From: Paractinoplanes atraurantiacus
GTDB taxonomy: Bacteria; Actinomycetota; Actinomycetes; Mycobacteriales; Micromonosporaceae
NCBI RefSeq assembly: GCF_900215205.1
Contig: NZ_OBDY01000002.1
Span: 498,615 to 562,614, forward strand
Length of the DNA: 64,000 bases
Reading direction: 5' to 3'
Positions 42,685-51,851 of this stretch are shown in pieces (the first letter of the stretch is position 1; each line of letters starts with the position of its first letter). The position numbers were made by a program, and so were the translations under genes. The notes beneath the pieces are model-generated. The model was given only the letters and a program-made list of their open reading frames with translations, was not told the DNA's origin and did no database searches.

Positions 42685-44631
42685 GTGACTGATGCCCCAA
42701 CGGTTCGCCTCCAGATTCTCGGCCCGCCGCGCGTGTGGCGCGGCGACATGGAGCTCGACGCCGGGCCGCGCCAGCAGGCCTATCTGCTCGCGCTCCTGCT
42801 CGCCCGCCCCGGACGGCCGGTCAGCACCAACGAGCTGGTCGACCTGATCTGGTCCGACGACGCCCCGGCCAGCTCGCTGAACGTCATCCACAAGTACATC
42901 GGCTCCCTGCGGCACATCCTGGAGCCCGGGCTGGCCGCCCGGAAGGCCGGCTCGCACCTGATCCGCCGGGGGAGCGGGTACCTGTTCGAGGTCGGGCCGG
43001 CCGTGCTGGACCTGGTGACCTTCCGGGACCTCGTCGGCCGGGCCGGGGCCGAGCTGGCCGCCGGACGGCCCGACGCCGCCCTCGAGCGCTACCAGTCGGC
43101 TCTGCGGCTCTGGCAGGGCCCGGCCGGCGACGGGCTGACGGGCCGGCCGGACGCGATGGCGATCTTCGCCGGGCTCAACAACGAGTTCTTCGACGCCTGC
43201 GTGGAGGCGGCCGGCCTCGCGGTGCGGATGGGCCGGCCCGAGTCGGTGCTGGCGCCGCTGCACCTCGCCGCCTCGATGGCGCCCCTGCACGAGCTGGTGC
43301 AGGCGAGCCTGGTCACCACGCTCGGCGCCGCGGGCCGGCCGGCGCAAGCGGTGTCGTTGTTCGGCGCCGTGCGGGCCCGGCTCTCCGACGAGCTCGGCAT
43401 CGATCCCGGACAGCGTCTGCAGCAGGCCTACCTGCGCGTGCTGAACCAGCCTGTCACGGACGCGCCCGCTCCGGAGACGCCGGCGACCCCGATCGGCCGG
43501 GCCGCGGAGCTCGCGGTGCTGGACCGGGCGCTGGCCGCGGCGACCTCGGGCGGCAGCGCGCTGGTGGTCGTGCAGGGCGAGCCCGGTGCCGGCAAGACCT
43601 CGCTGCTCGAAGAGGCGGCGGCCCGGGCCCGGAAGGCGGGCGCGCTCGTGGTGTGGGGCCGGTGCATGGACAGCGACGGCACGCCGGCGATGTGGCCGTG
43701 GACCCAGGTGGTCGGTGCGGTGCTCGACGAGCTGCCCACCGCCGTACCCGGCCTCGACCGGCTGATGGGGTCGCTGGGCGAAGGCGGCCGGCCCGACAGC
43801 GGCGCCCGGTTCCGCCTGTTCGAGCAGGTCGTCGCCTTCATCACCCAGGCCGCGGCCGGTCGCCCGATCATGGTCGTGGTCGACGATCTGCACTGGGCCG
43901 ACCCGTGCTCGCTGGAGCTCTTCAGCCACCTGGCCGCGTCCTCGCCGGCCGCGACGGTGATTCTCGGCGCGCTGCGCGATCGTGCGCCCAAGCCGGCGCC
44001 GGCGCTGGCGCGGATGCTCGCCGCCGTCGCCCGGCGGCCCGATCACCGCCGGATCCGGCTCGGGCCTCTCGGCCCGGCCGACGTGGCCGAGCTGGTCCGC
44101 CGGGAGACCGGCCGGGAGCCGGCCGGCGACGACATCCGGCGGCTGCACGCCCGTACCGCCGGCAACCCGTTCCTGGTCCGGGAGCTCTCCCGGTGGCCGG
44201 ACACTCAGGCCGGGGTGCCGTCGACGGTGCGCGACGTCGTCCGCGATCGGATGGCCGGTCTCGACGAGAGCACCCGGAGCCTGGTCCGGACGGCCGCGCT
44301 GATCGGCGAGCAGGGCGACATCGGCCTGCTCGCGAGGGCCGCCGGTGTCGACGTCAAGGCCTGCCTCGACCGGCTCGAGGTGCTGGAAGGGCTCGCCCTG
44401 CTCGGGCCGGTCCGTACGGACCCGTACTCGTTCCGCTTCCGCCACGGCCTGGTTCGCGAGTCGGTCGCGGCGTCCACGCCGCTGCGGCAGCTGACCCGCC
44501 TGCACCTCAGCATCGCCGAGGCCCTCGACGACGGGCGGCAGGCGCTGGGCTCCGCGGCCGAACGGCTCGCCCATCACCTGTGGTCGGCCGGTCCACTGGG
44601 CATTCACTCGTCATCAAGAAGCGCCGCCTAG
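42685..44631 (+). CDS. Truncated SARP-type regulator with AAA/STAND ATPase, TPR region missing (paralogue S4)
   Basis: A 648-residue relative of S1-S3 (977-1040 residues). The winged helix, the complete BTAD (LSDELGIDPGQRL), Walker A GEPGAGKT (298-305) and a Walker B of the IMVVVDDLHWAD type are present. The similarity stops at HHLWSAGPLG; the paralogues continue with ADPxRT and about 350 residues of TPR. Here nine unrelated residues (IHSSSRSAA, after the G) lead to a stop near an AT-richer stretch that probably belongs to the next gene's leader. The sensor region has therefore been deleted, and the protein could be constitutively active or non-functional. GTG 42685 is chosen; a palindromic operator lies just upstream. 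Confidence 0.82.
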   Translation: MTDAPTVRLQILGPPRVWRGDMELDAGPRQQAYLLALLLARPGRPVSTNELVDLIWSDDAPASSLNVIHKYIGSLRHILEPGLAARKAGSHLIRRGSGYLFEVGPAVLDLVTFRDLVGRAGAELAAGRPDAALERYQSALRLWQGPAGDGLTGRPDAMAIFAGLNNEFFDACVEAAGLAVRMGRPESVLAPLHLAASMAPLHELVQASLVTTLGAAGRPAQAVSLFGAVRARLSDELGIDPGQRLQQAYLRVLNQPVTDAPAPETPATPIGRAAELAVLDRALAAATSGGSALVVVQGEPGAGKTSLLEEAAARARKAGALVVWGRCMDSDGTPAMWPWTQVVGAVLDELPTAVPGLDRLMGSLGEGGRPDSGARFRLFEQVVAFITQAAAGRPIMVVVDDLHWADPCSLELFSHLAASSPAATVILGALRDRAPKPAPALARMLAAVARRPDHRRIRLGPLGPADVAELVRRETGREPAGDDIRRLHARTAGNPFLVRELSRWPDTQAGVPSTVRDVVRDRMAGLDESTRSLVRTAALIGEQGDIGLLARAAGVDVKACLDRLEVLEGLALLGPVRTDPYSFRFRHGLVRESVAASTPLRQLTRLHLSIAEALDDGRQALGSAAERLAHHLWSAGPLGIHSSSRSAA

Positions 44632-44668
44632 TTTTCGCTCAGCACATTCGTGAAGGTGAGGTGGCGTC

Positions 44669-45454
44669 GTGAGCACGCCCGTAGTTTTCATCCACGGTCT
44701 CTGGATCCATTCGGTCTCCTGGCAGCCCTGGCAGGAGCTATTCGCGAGCAAGGGCTACGAGCCCCTCGCACCCGGCTGGCCGGGCGACGGGGACACCGTG
44801 GCGCTGACACGGGCCGATCCGGGCGCGGTGGCCGGCCCCGGGGTCGAGGACATCACCGAGGCGTACGCCAAAATTGTTGCCGATCTCGGTGAGCCGCCGA
44901 TCGTGATCGGGCACTCCTTCGGCGGGCTGATCGCCCAGAAGCTGCTCGACCGCGGCCTGGCCCGGGCCGTCGTGGCCATCTCGCCGGCGCCGATCAAGGG
45001 GATCCGGGCGCTCCCGTTCAGCCTGCTGCGGTCCAGTTTTCCGGTGCTGTCCCGGCCGGCCAACAAGCGCGGGGCCGTGTCGCTGACCGAGAAGCAGTTC
45101 CGCTACTCCTTCGGCAACGCGCTCCCGGCCGAGGAGTCGGCCCAGTTGTACGAGCGCCTGGCGATTCCCGGCCCGGGCCGCCCCCTGTTCGAGGCGTCCT
45201 CGGCCAACTTCACCCGCGACGCGCCCACCACCGTCGACACCTCCCGTGGCGACCGTGGGCCGCTGCTGCTCATCGCCAACGGCAAGGACCACACCGTGCC
45301 CGCCGTCGTGGTCCGCGGCGCACACCGCCTCTACGAGGCCTCGAGCGCCCGCACCGACCTGATGACCTATCAGGACCGGGGTCACAGCGCCCCGTTCGAC
45401 CATGGCTGGCGGCAGGTCGCCGACGACACCCTGACCTGGCTGGCCCGCCGATGA
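44669..45454 (+). CDS. Alpha/beta hydrolase
   Basis: A 261-residue alpha/beta-hydrolase-fold protein with an intact triad: VVFIHGLWIHSVSWQPW at the start, elbow GHSFGG (Ser83), acid in NGKDHTVPA and histidine in QDRGHSAPFD. No signal peptide is present. It resembles small esterase or lactonase-like enzymes; the substrate is unknown. GTG 44669 follows AGGTGAGGTGG. It lies 37 bp after the truncated SARP gene and overlaps the hydrolase-TPR fusion at 45451 by 4 bp (ATGA), so the two hydrolases are translated together. Confidence 0.86.
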   Translation: MSTPVVFIHGLWIHSVSWQPWQELFASKGYEPLAPGWPGDGDTVALTRADPGAVAGPGVEDITEAYAKIVADLGEPPIVIGHSFGGLIAQKLLDRGLARAVVAISPAPIKGIRALPFSLLRSSFPVLSRPANKRGAVSLTEKQFRYSFGNALPAEESAQLYERLAIPGPGRPLFEASSANFTRDAPTTVDTSRGDRGPLLLIANGKDHTVPAVVVRGAHRLYEASSARTDLMTYQDRGHSAPFDHGWRQVADDTLTWLARR

Positions 45455-46977
45455 CCACCCACAGTTTCGTTCTCGGCGGGACCCGGCAGGTCTACCACGT
45501 CGAGGGCCGCGGCCCGGTGATGATCGCCCACTCGGGCGGTCCCGGCGTCGAGTACACCTACCTGCGCTCGGCGAAACTCGAAGAGCATTTCACCATGGTG
45601 TACGTCGAACCGATCGGGACCGGCGACTCGCAGCCGTTCCCCGAGGGCGCGACATACGTGGACACGTACGTCGACCATCTGCACTCGATCGTCGAGCGGT
45701 TGGACGTCCCACAGGTCTACCTACTGGGCCATTCCCACGGCGGGGTGGTGGCCCAGCGGTTCGCGGTCCGCCACCCCGGCCGTGTGGCCGGTCTCGCGCT
45801 CTACAGCTCGACGCCGGTGACCGATCCGGATTTCTGGGCGGCCGCGCGGGCCGAGGCGGCCGCCTATCCCGTGCACTTCCCCTACGTCGACGAGGCGATG
45901 ACCGTCGCGGCCGCGTTCGGGAGCGAGACCGCCTCCATGCGTGAGGTCCTGCCGATCTACTTCGCCGACTACTGGGGCCGGCGGGCCGAGTTCGAGCCGC
46001 TCCGCGACGGCCTCCGGACCTGGACCGTCGAGTTCGACAGCAAAGAGGTCGACTACCGCCCGGATCTGCCGTCGATCACGGCGCCCACGGTGGTGCTGAC
46101 CGGACGGCACGACTTCATCTGCGGCCCGCGCTGGGCGCGGATGCTGCACGAGGGCATCGCCGGCTCGCGGCTGGTGATCCTCGAGCACAGCGGTCACTTC
46201 GCCCAGATCGAGGAGCCGGAAGCCTTCCTCGAAGCGGTCACCTGGTTGCTGGGCGCGCGTTTCGAGCACGAGGTGCGCGCCACCTTCCGCCGCGGCGACA
46301 GCGAAGGGGTGCTGCGCCTGGCCCGGGCCGAGATCGACCGGGCCCGGGCCGCGGGCGAGCCGGCCGGCGAGGTCGAGGGGCTCTACGCGACGGCACGGGT
46401 GGCGCTGCGCGGCGGCGATCTGGGCAGGGCCGAGCAACTGGCCCGGGAGGCCCTCGACGTGGCGGTGCGCTCGCTCGACCCGCGGCTGGAGGAGCGGCCA
46501 CGGCACGTGCTGGCCGCGGTGGCCCGGATGTCCGGCGACTATCCGGTGGCCCGCGAGCGCTACCTGGCCAGCATCGCGCTGAACGAGGCGCTGGGACAGC
46601 CCGAGCAGGTGAACTCCGAGTCCTACAACCTGGCCGTGGTGGAACTCAAGATGGGCCACCTGGACCGAGCCCGGGAGTTGCTCGCGCAGTGCCGCGAGCG
46701 GGTGTTCCGCGAGGGCCGGCTCTCGTTCGTGCCCTACCTGGGCGTCGCCGCGGCCGCGATGGCCACGGCCGAAGGCGACCACGCGGGCGCGGCCCGCATG
46801 ATCGGCTTCACCGACGGCGCCTACGCCGCGGTGGGCCAGGTCCCCGACCCGGACGACGCCGAGGAGCTGGCCCACGCCCGGACGGCGGCCCTCACCGCTC
46901 TGGGCGAGGAGAAGTTCGCCGGTGAGTACGCGGCCGGGGCCGCCCTGGACGCGGCCGAAGCCCTCAAGGGCGTCTGA
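45451..46977 (+). CDS. Alpha/beta hydrolase fused to a STAND-regulator-like TPR tail
   Basis: A 508-residue two-part protein. Residues 1-265 form a proline-iminopeptidase-like alpha/beta hydrolase: AHSGGPGVEY (oxyanion loop, a degenerate HGGPG), elbow GHSHGG (Ser95), acid in TGRHDFICG and histidine in EHSGHFAQIEE. The catalytic set looks intact. Residues 270-508 form a TPR array: RGGDLGRAEQLAREALDVAV, SGDYPVARERYLASIALNEA and MGHLDRARELLAQCRERV, ending TALGEEKFAGEYAAG, the same kind of C-terminal tail seen in large ATP-binding LuxR/SARP regulators. No DNA-binding or ATPase domain is present. It is translationally coupled to the hydrolase at 44669. I infer a sensor or adaptor role; simple catalysis with a TPR scaffold is the alternative. 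Confidence 0.85.
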   Translation: MTTHSFVLGGTRQVYHVEGRGPVMIAHSGGPGVEYTYLRSAKLEEHFTMVYVEPIGTGDSQPFPEGATYVDTYVDHLHSIVERLDVPQVYLLGHSHGGVVAQRFAVRHPGRVAGLALYSSTPVTDPDFWAAARAEAAAYPVHFPYVDEAMTVAAAFGSETASMREVLPIYFADYWGRRAEFEPLRDGLRTWTVEFDSKEVDYRPDLPSITAPTVVLTGRHDFICGPRWARMLHEGIAGSRLVILEHSGHFAQIEEPEAFLEAVTWLLGARFEHEVRATFRRGDSEGVLRLARAEIDRARAAGEPAGEVEGLYATARVALRGGDLGRAEQLAREALDVAVRSLDPRLEERPRHVLAAVARMSGDYPVARERYLASIALNEALGQPEQVNSESYNLAVVELKMGHLDRARELLAQCRERVFREGRLSFVPYLGVAAAAMATAEGDHAGAARMIGFTDGAYAAVGQVPDPDDAEELAHARTAALTALGEEKFAGEYAAGAALDAAEALKGV

Positions 46978-48139
46978 CCATCACCTGCTCCATGGCGAGG
47001 GCGATCTCCACCAGCCTGCCCTCGCTCCAGCGGGGCCCGATGAGCTGCACGCCGACCGGAAGCCCGGCCCGGTCGAAGCCGGCCGGGATCGAGAGGGCGG
47101 GCAGACCGGTCACCGAGAGCCCGGCGGTGTAACGGGTGAAGGTCGCGAAGGGGTCGACGGTCCGTCCGTTGTGCGTCATCGACCGGCTCTCGGCGATCGG
47201 GATGGCGGTGGTGGGAGTCGTCGCGGTCAGCAGAACGTCCACCCCGGACAGCGCCGCGGCGAAACCCCGCCGGAGGGCCGGAATCGAGCGGGCCACGGCC
47301 TCGGCGTAGGCGGCGGCCGCGATCGGCCGGGTCAGGCCGGAGCGGATGTCGGCCCCGAACCGGCCCAGGTTGCCGGCGAGGCCGCCCGGCACACCGGCCG
47401 TGCGCAGAGCTTCCTCCAGGCAGACCGCCCCCTCGGGAAGGACGGACAGGGATCCGAGCTCACCGGCCCTGTCGGCGCCGTCGACGGTGACCGGCACGAG
47501 CACCGCGCCCTCCGACTCCAGCGTCTTGTACGTTCGCGCGAGGACGCTGTCCACGTCGGGGCTGTTGTCCGTCGCGTAGAAACCGCCGGGAACGCCGACG
47601 CGCACACCCTTCAGCGGTGACGCCTGAAGGGTTTCCGCCGGCCCGCCGCCGATGACACGCAGCAGGGCCGCGGCGTCCTCGACCGTACGGGCGATCGGGC
47701 CGACCACGTCGCAGGTCCAGGAGAGGCCGAGCACGCCGTCGGTGCTGACCCGGCCCAGCGTCGGTTTCAGCCCGACGACGCCGCAGAGCGCGGCCGGGAT
47801 CCGCACCGAACCGCCGGTGTCGGTCCCGATCGCCGCCGAGCACAGCCCGGCGGCGGTGGCGGCACCGGAGCCGCCGCTCGATCCGCCGGGGATGCGCGAC
47901 GGGTCGTACGGGTTGCGTACCGGTCCGAAGCGGGGATTGTCGCTGGTGATCCCGAACGAGTACTCGTGCATGTTCGTCTTGCCGAGCACAAGTGCACCGG
48001 CTTCCTTGAGCAACCGGACCGCGGTGGCGTCCCGGTCCGGCACAATCCGCTCCAGATAGGCGGCGGTGAGTTCGCGGCTGCTGAGCTCGCCCCGGCCGAT
48101 GGCGTCCGCCTGCTCGACCATCGAGGTCGTCTCATACAT
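46964..48139 (-). CDS. Amidase-signature protein lacking the catalytic-lysine segment
   Basis: A 391-residue amidase-signature family protein, shorter than the usual 450-500. From KEAGALVLGKTNMHEYSFG onward the family is well kept, with the Ser-rich GGSSGGSGAA and the nucleophile region GTDTGGSVRIPAAL. At about residue 32 LTAAYLERI runs directly into VPDRDATAVRLL. In normal amidases about 80-90 residues lie between these blocks, including the PxxVKD lysine of the Ser-cisSer-Lys triad. The protein therefore lacks its general base and is probably inactive as an amidase. The start ATG overlaps the upstream hydrolase stop (ATGTATGA), so expression is coupled. It converges on the hydrolase-TPR gene with 14 bp overlap. 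Confidence 0.82.
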   Translation of the reverse strand: MYETTSMVEQADAIGRGELSSRELTAAYLERIVPDRDATAVRLLKEAGALVLGKTNMHEYSFGITSDNPRFGPVRNPYDPSRIPGGSSGGSGAATAAGLCSAAIGTDTGGSVRIPAALCGVVGLKPTLGRVSTDGVLGLSWTCDVVGPIARTVEDAAALLRVIGGGPAETLQASPLKGVRVGVPGGFYATDNSPDVDSVLARTYKTLESEGAVLVPVTVDGADRAGELGSLSVLPEGAVCLEEALRTAGVPGGLAGNLGRFGADIRSGLTRPIAAAAYAEAVARSIPALRRGFAAALSGVDVLLTATTPTTAIPIAESRSMTHNGRTVDPFATFTRYTAGLSVTGLPALSIPAGFDRAGLPVGVQLIGPRWSEGRLVEIALAMEQVMVRRP

Positions 48140-48995
48140 GGGCGCTCAGAAATCTCCTGATCAAAGGAACCACCTCGTCGAGGGCGCTTTCCAGCAGGAA
48201 ATGGCCGCCGTCGAGGAGGTGGACCTCGGCCTTGGGCAGGTCGTTGGTGAAGGCGAGGGCGCCGCCGGGGGCGAAGACCGGGTCGTTGCGGCCCCACACG
48301 GCCAGCAGGGGCACCTGGCTCTCGCGGAAGTACTTGTGCACGAGCGGGTACAGCGGCGGGTTGGTGGCGTAGTCGAGGAACAGCTTGAGCTGGATCAGGT
48401 CGTTGCCGGGCCGCGACAGCAGCGCGTAGTCGTGCGCCCAGGTGTCCGGGTCGACCAGGCTCTCGTCCGCGGCGCCGGTCAGATATTGCCAGCGGGTGGC
48501 CTCGAGCGAGAGTGCCGGACGGACCCCGGCCTCGGTCTCCGGTGTCTGTTCTTTCCAGTACGCCAGTTGGGGCGCCATGAAGTCCGGCTGGAACCCCTCG
48601 TCGTACACGTTGCCGTTCTGGCTGATGATCGCCGTGACGGCGGCCGGGTCGCGCAGGGCGAGCCGCCACCCGATCGGGGCGCCGTAGTCCTGCACGTAGA
48701 GGGCGTACCGGTTGACACCGAGTTGTTGGAGCAGGCCCGCGGTCAGGTCGGTGAGCGCGTCGAACGTGTAGTCGAAGCCGGTGACCGGCGGCGCGTCGGA
48801 GTGCCCGAAGCCGAGGTGGTCGGGCGCGATCACGCGCCACCGGTCGGCCAGCGCCGGGATCAGGTTGCGGAACATGAAGGAGCTGGACGGGAAGCCGTGC
48901 AGCAGCACCAGCACGGGGGCGCCGGCCGGTCCCGCCTCGCGGTAGAACAGGCGACGGCCCTCGACGGTCGCGTACCGGTAGTGAACCTGGGTCAT
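48132..48995 (-). CDS. Alpha/beta hydrolase, epoxide-hydrolase/haloalkane-dehalogenase type
   Basis: A 287-residue alpha/beta hydrolase with an aspartate nucleophile. LLHGFPSSSFMFRNL carries the oxyanion loop, APDHLGFGHSDAP is typical of this group, and the elbow is VQDYGAPIGW (Asp103 instead of Ser). The acid is in WGRNDPVFAPGG and the histidine in LDGGHFLLES. This pattern is shared by epoxide hydrolases, haloalkane dehalogenases and fluoroacetate dehalogenases, so a C-O or C-halogen bond is the likely target. ATG 48995 (MTQVHY) is preferred to 49055. It is transcribed with the lysine-less amidase and is divergent from the SARP-NB-ARC gene at 49089 (93 bp). Confidence 0.87.
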   Translation of the reverse strand: MTQVHYRYATVEGRRLFYREAGPAGAPVLVLLHGFPSSSFMFRNLIPALADRWRVIAPDHLGFGHSDAPPVTGFDYTFDALTDLTAGLLQQLGVNRYALYVQDYGAPIGWRLALRDPAAVTAIISQNGNVYDEGFQPDFMAPQLAYWKEQTPETEAGVRPALSLEATRWQYLTGAADESLVDPDTWAHDYALLSRPGNDLIQLKLFLDYATNPPLYPLVHKYFRESQVPLLAVWGRNDPVFAPGGALAFTNDLPKAEVHLLDGGHFLLESALDEVVPLIRRFLSAHV

Positions 48996-49088
48996 GTCCC
49001 GGACGCTAGGGACGCCCACTTGACGACTTGTGAATCGGACACGACGGCTCTTCACTGGACGTCAACACGGTTCTGGCTGACTCCCAGC

Positions 49089-51851
49089 ATGATTCGCTTG
49101 CAGGTACTCGGTCCGCTGCGGCTGTGGCGGGACGACATCGAGCTGGACGGCGGGCCGCCGCAGCAACGATGTCTGCTGGCGCTGCTCCTGATCCGCGCCG
49201 GCCGGCCGGTCAGTCTGAACGACCTCGTGCGCGAGCTCTGGGGAAGCGATCCGCCGGCCAGCGCCATCAACGTCATTCACAAGTACGTCGGTGTGCTGCG
49301 CCGCCTGCTCGAACCCGACCTTCCACGGCGGTCGGCCGGGTCGTATCTGCTCCGGCACGGCGCCGGCTACCGCTTCGTTCTGCCCGAGGAGGCCCTCGAC
49401 CTGACGATGTTCCGCCGGCTGGTCACATCGGCTCGGGTGTGCGCGGCCGAGGGGCGGCCCTCGGAGGCGTTCGACGGCTATGTGCGGGCGCTGCGCCACT
49501 TCCGCGGGCCGGCCGGTGACGCGCCGTCCGAGAGCGCGACCGCCGCCGCGGTCTTCGCCAATGTCGACGCCGAGTTCTTCGACGCCGTGGTCGCCGCCGC
49601 GAACCTGGCGGTACTCCTCGGCCGCGCGGGCGACGTGCTGGTCCCGCTGCGGATGGCGGCGGAGATGGACCGGCTCAACGAGCCGGTGCACGCGGGCCTG
49701 ATCACGACTCTGGCCGCGGCCGGGCATCAGGCCGAGGCCCTCGCCCGGTACGGGGCGATCCGGGACCGGCTGATCGCCGAGCTCGGCATCAACCCGGGCC
49801 CCGAGCTGGCCGAGGCCCATCGGCAGGTCCTCGCCCGGACGGCCGGTCCGTCCACTCCGGAGACCGTGGACCGGCCTTTCACCGCTGTCCGGCCCGCGCA
49901 GCTGCCGCCCGGCCATCCGCTGTTCGTCGGGCGCCGGATCGAGCTGGGCATTCTGAAGGATCTCTACGCCGGGATGCGTGATGGTGGCCGCCCGGGCCCG
50001 ATGGTGATCGCGGTGGACGGCGTGGGCGGCGTGGGCAAGTCGGCCGTCGTCGCGCGCTTCGCCCACACCGTGGCCGGGGATTTCACCGACGGCCAGCTCT
50101 TTCTCGACCTGCGCGGGCACCAGGGCGAGGACGGCAGTGTCCCGGCCGGCGACGCCCTGCGCCGGCTGCTGTACGGCCTGGGCGGCCGGCCGTCCGACAT
50201 CCCGGACACGTTCGACGCGCTGGCCGCCGCCTACCGCGGGGTGACCGCGGGCCTGCGGCTGCTGGTGGTGCTGGACAACGTCCGGGACCCGTCGCAGATC
50301 CGCCCGCTGCTGCCGAACTCGCCCGGCAGCCTGGTCCTGATCACCAGCCGGCGTCCGCTGACCGGGCTGGCCGCCTCGGGCGGGGCCTGCCTGGTCGAGC
50401 TGGACCGGCCGGACCGCGTGGAGGCCCGTGAGCTGCTGACCACGCGTCTCGGTGAGCGGCGTGGCGAGTGGGATCCCGGTGCCGTGGACGGGATCGTCGA
50501 GCGGTGCGGACGATTGCCGCTGGCGCTCGTGCTGGTCGCGGCCCGGCTGAGGTCGCGGGCCGGCCGGCCGCCGGGCGACGAGGTCGATCCGGACCTGCGC
50601 ACCGTGCTGGCCTGGTCCTACCGGCAACTGAGCCCGGGCGCGGCCCGGTTGTTCCGGCTGCTGTCGGTGGTGCCGGCGCCGGGAGCACCGGCCGCCGCCT
50701 GCGTCAGCCTGTCCGGGCACGACCCGGTGCGCGCCCGGGCCGAGCTGGACGAACTGGCCGCGGCCGCGCTGGTCTCGGCCGGCGCCGGCGGCCGCTTCTC
50801 GTCGCCCGAGCTGATCAGGACGTACGCGGGGGAGCTGCTGCGGTCCACCGACTCGCCGTCCGAGATCGGGGCCGCGGTCGACCGCCTGCTGGAGCACTAC
50901 CTGCACAGCAGCCTCGCGGCCGGGACGATGCTGGGGCCGTGGCGCCCGCCCGCGGTGCCGCCGGCGCGGGCCGGCGTCGGCGCCGAGCGGCCCGCCTCGT
51001 ACCGCGAGGCCCTCGACTGGTTCGCCCGCCACCGCGAGGTGCTGAAGGAGGCCGTCCGGCTGGCGGCCGAGGCCGGCCGCGGCGTCACCCCGTGGCACCT
51101 CGCCCTGACCATTCAGCCGTACCTGGAGCTCTACGGCTTCTTCCAGGACTGGGACGATGTCATGCGGCTGGCGCTGCGGGCGGCCCGGGAGCAGGGCGAC
51201 GTGATCGGCGAGGCGTCGGTGCTGCGCTGCCTGGCCGGGGCCCGGTCGTTCGCCGGCGCTCACCAGGAGGCCCTCGACCTGCTGGAGACGGCGGTCAGCA
51301 TCTTCGCCGAGCGCGACCTGCCGGCCGAGGTGGCCCGGGTGTACGCCCGGGCGCACGCGGTGCACACGGCGCTCGGCCGCCACGATCGGGCCCGGGCCGA
51401 CAGCGAGAGGGCCATCGCCCTGGCCGTCGGCGCGGGCGACGGGACCGCGGAGATCGACGGGCTCACCCGCAACGGCCGCTCGCTGACCGCGCTCGGGCAG
51501 TACGACGAGGCCGACCGGGTGCTGCGGCGGGCCCTGGACCTGGCCGGCCGCGGCGATCAGACGGCACCGATCCGCGTGGCGGTCGCCCGCAACCTGGCGG
51601 CGGCCGGCCGGGTCGGCGACGCCGTTCAGGAGCTCGAGCGGGCCTCGGCCGGGACCGCGTACCGCTTCGAGGTGTTCAGCACCCTCGCCGATCTGTTGAT
51701 GGCCTCCGGGGACCAAGGCGGCGCGCGCGGCGCCTACGAGAAGGCGCGTGCGGTGCTGGGCTCCTATCCGGACGGCGGGCCGGACCACATGCGGGCCGTC
51801 CTCGACCGGCTGGGCCCCGTCATCGCCGCTGGACTCGATAGGGCCCGGTGA
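49089..51851 (+). CDS. SARP-type regulator with NB-ARC ATPase and TPR domains (paralogue N2)
   Basis: A 920-residue paralogue of N1: winged helix (about 2-97), BTAD to about 250 (LIAELGINPGPEL), NB-ARC with Walker A GVGGVGKS (311-318), Walker B RLLVVLDNV (390-398), LITSRR and CGRLPLALVL, then TPR repeats to GGPDHMRAVLDRL. ATG 49089 starts the DNA-binding domain directly; the frame opens far upstream by chance. CTCTTCACTGGA at 49048-49059 just upstream matches part of the palindrome at 14425. It is flanked by two alpha/beta hydrolases: one divergent (48995) and one convergent with a 32-bp overlap (52680). Confidence 0.9.
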   Translation: MIRLQVLGPLRLWRDDIELDGGPPQQRCLLALLLIRAGRPVSLNDLVRELWGSDPPASAINVIHKYVGVLRRLLEPDLPRRSAGSYLLRHGAGYRFVLPEEALDLTMFRRLVTSARVCAAEGRPSEAFDGYVRALRHFRGPAGDAPSESATAAAVFANVDAEFFDAVVAAANLAVLLGRAGDVLVPLRMAAEMDRLNEPVHAGLITTLAAAGHQAEALARYGAIRDRLIAELGINPGPELAEAHRQVLARTAGPSTPETVDRPFTAVRPAQLPPGHPLFVGRRIELGILKDLYAGMRDGGRPGPMVIAVDGVGGVGKSAVVARFAHTVAGDFTDGQLFLDLRGHQGEDGSVPAGDALRRLLYGLGGRPSDIPDTFDALAAAYRGVTAGLRLLVVLDNVRDPSQIRPLLPNSPGSLVLITSRRPLTGLAASGGACLVELDRPDRVEARELLTTRLGERRGEWDPGAVDGIVERCGRLPLALVLVAARLRSRAGRPPGDEVDPDLRTVLAWSYRQLSPGAARLFRLLSVVPAPGAPAAACVSLSGHDPVRARAELDELAAAALVSAGAGGRFSSPELIRTYAGELLRSTDSPSEIGAAVDRLLEHYLHSSLAAGTMLGPWRPPAVPPARAGVGAERPASYREALDWFARHREVLKEAVRLAAEAGRGVTPWHLALTIQPYLELYGFFQDWDDVMRLALRAAREQGDVIGEASVLRCLAGARSFAGAHQEALDLLETAVSIFAERDLPAEVARVYARAHAVHTALGRHDRARADSERAIALAVGAGDGTAEIDGLTRNGRSLTALGQYDEADRVLRRALDLAGRGDQTAPIRVAVARNLAAAGRVGDAVQELERASAGTAYRFEVFSTLADLLMASGDQGGARGAYEKARAVLGSYPDGGPDHMRAVLDRLGPVIAAGLDRAR

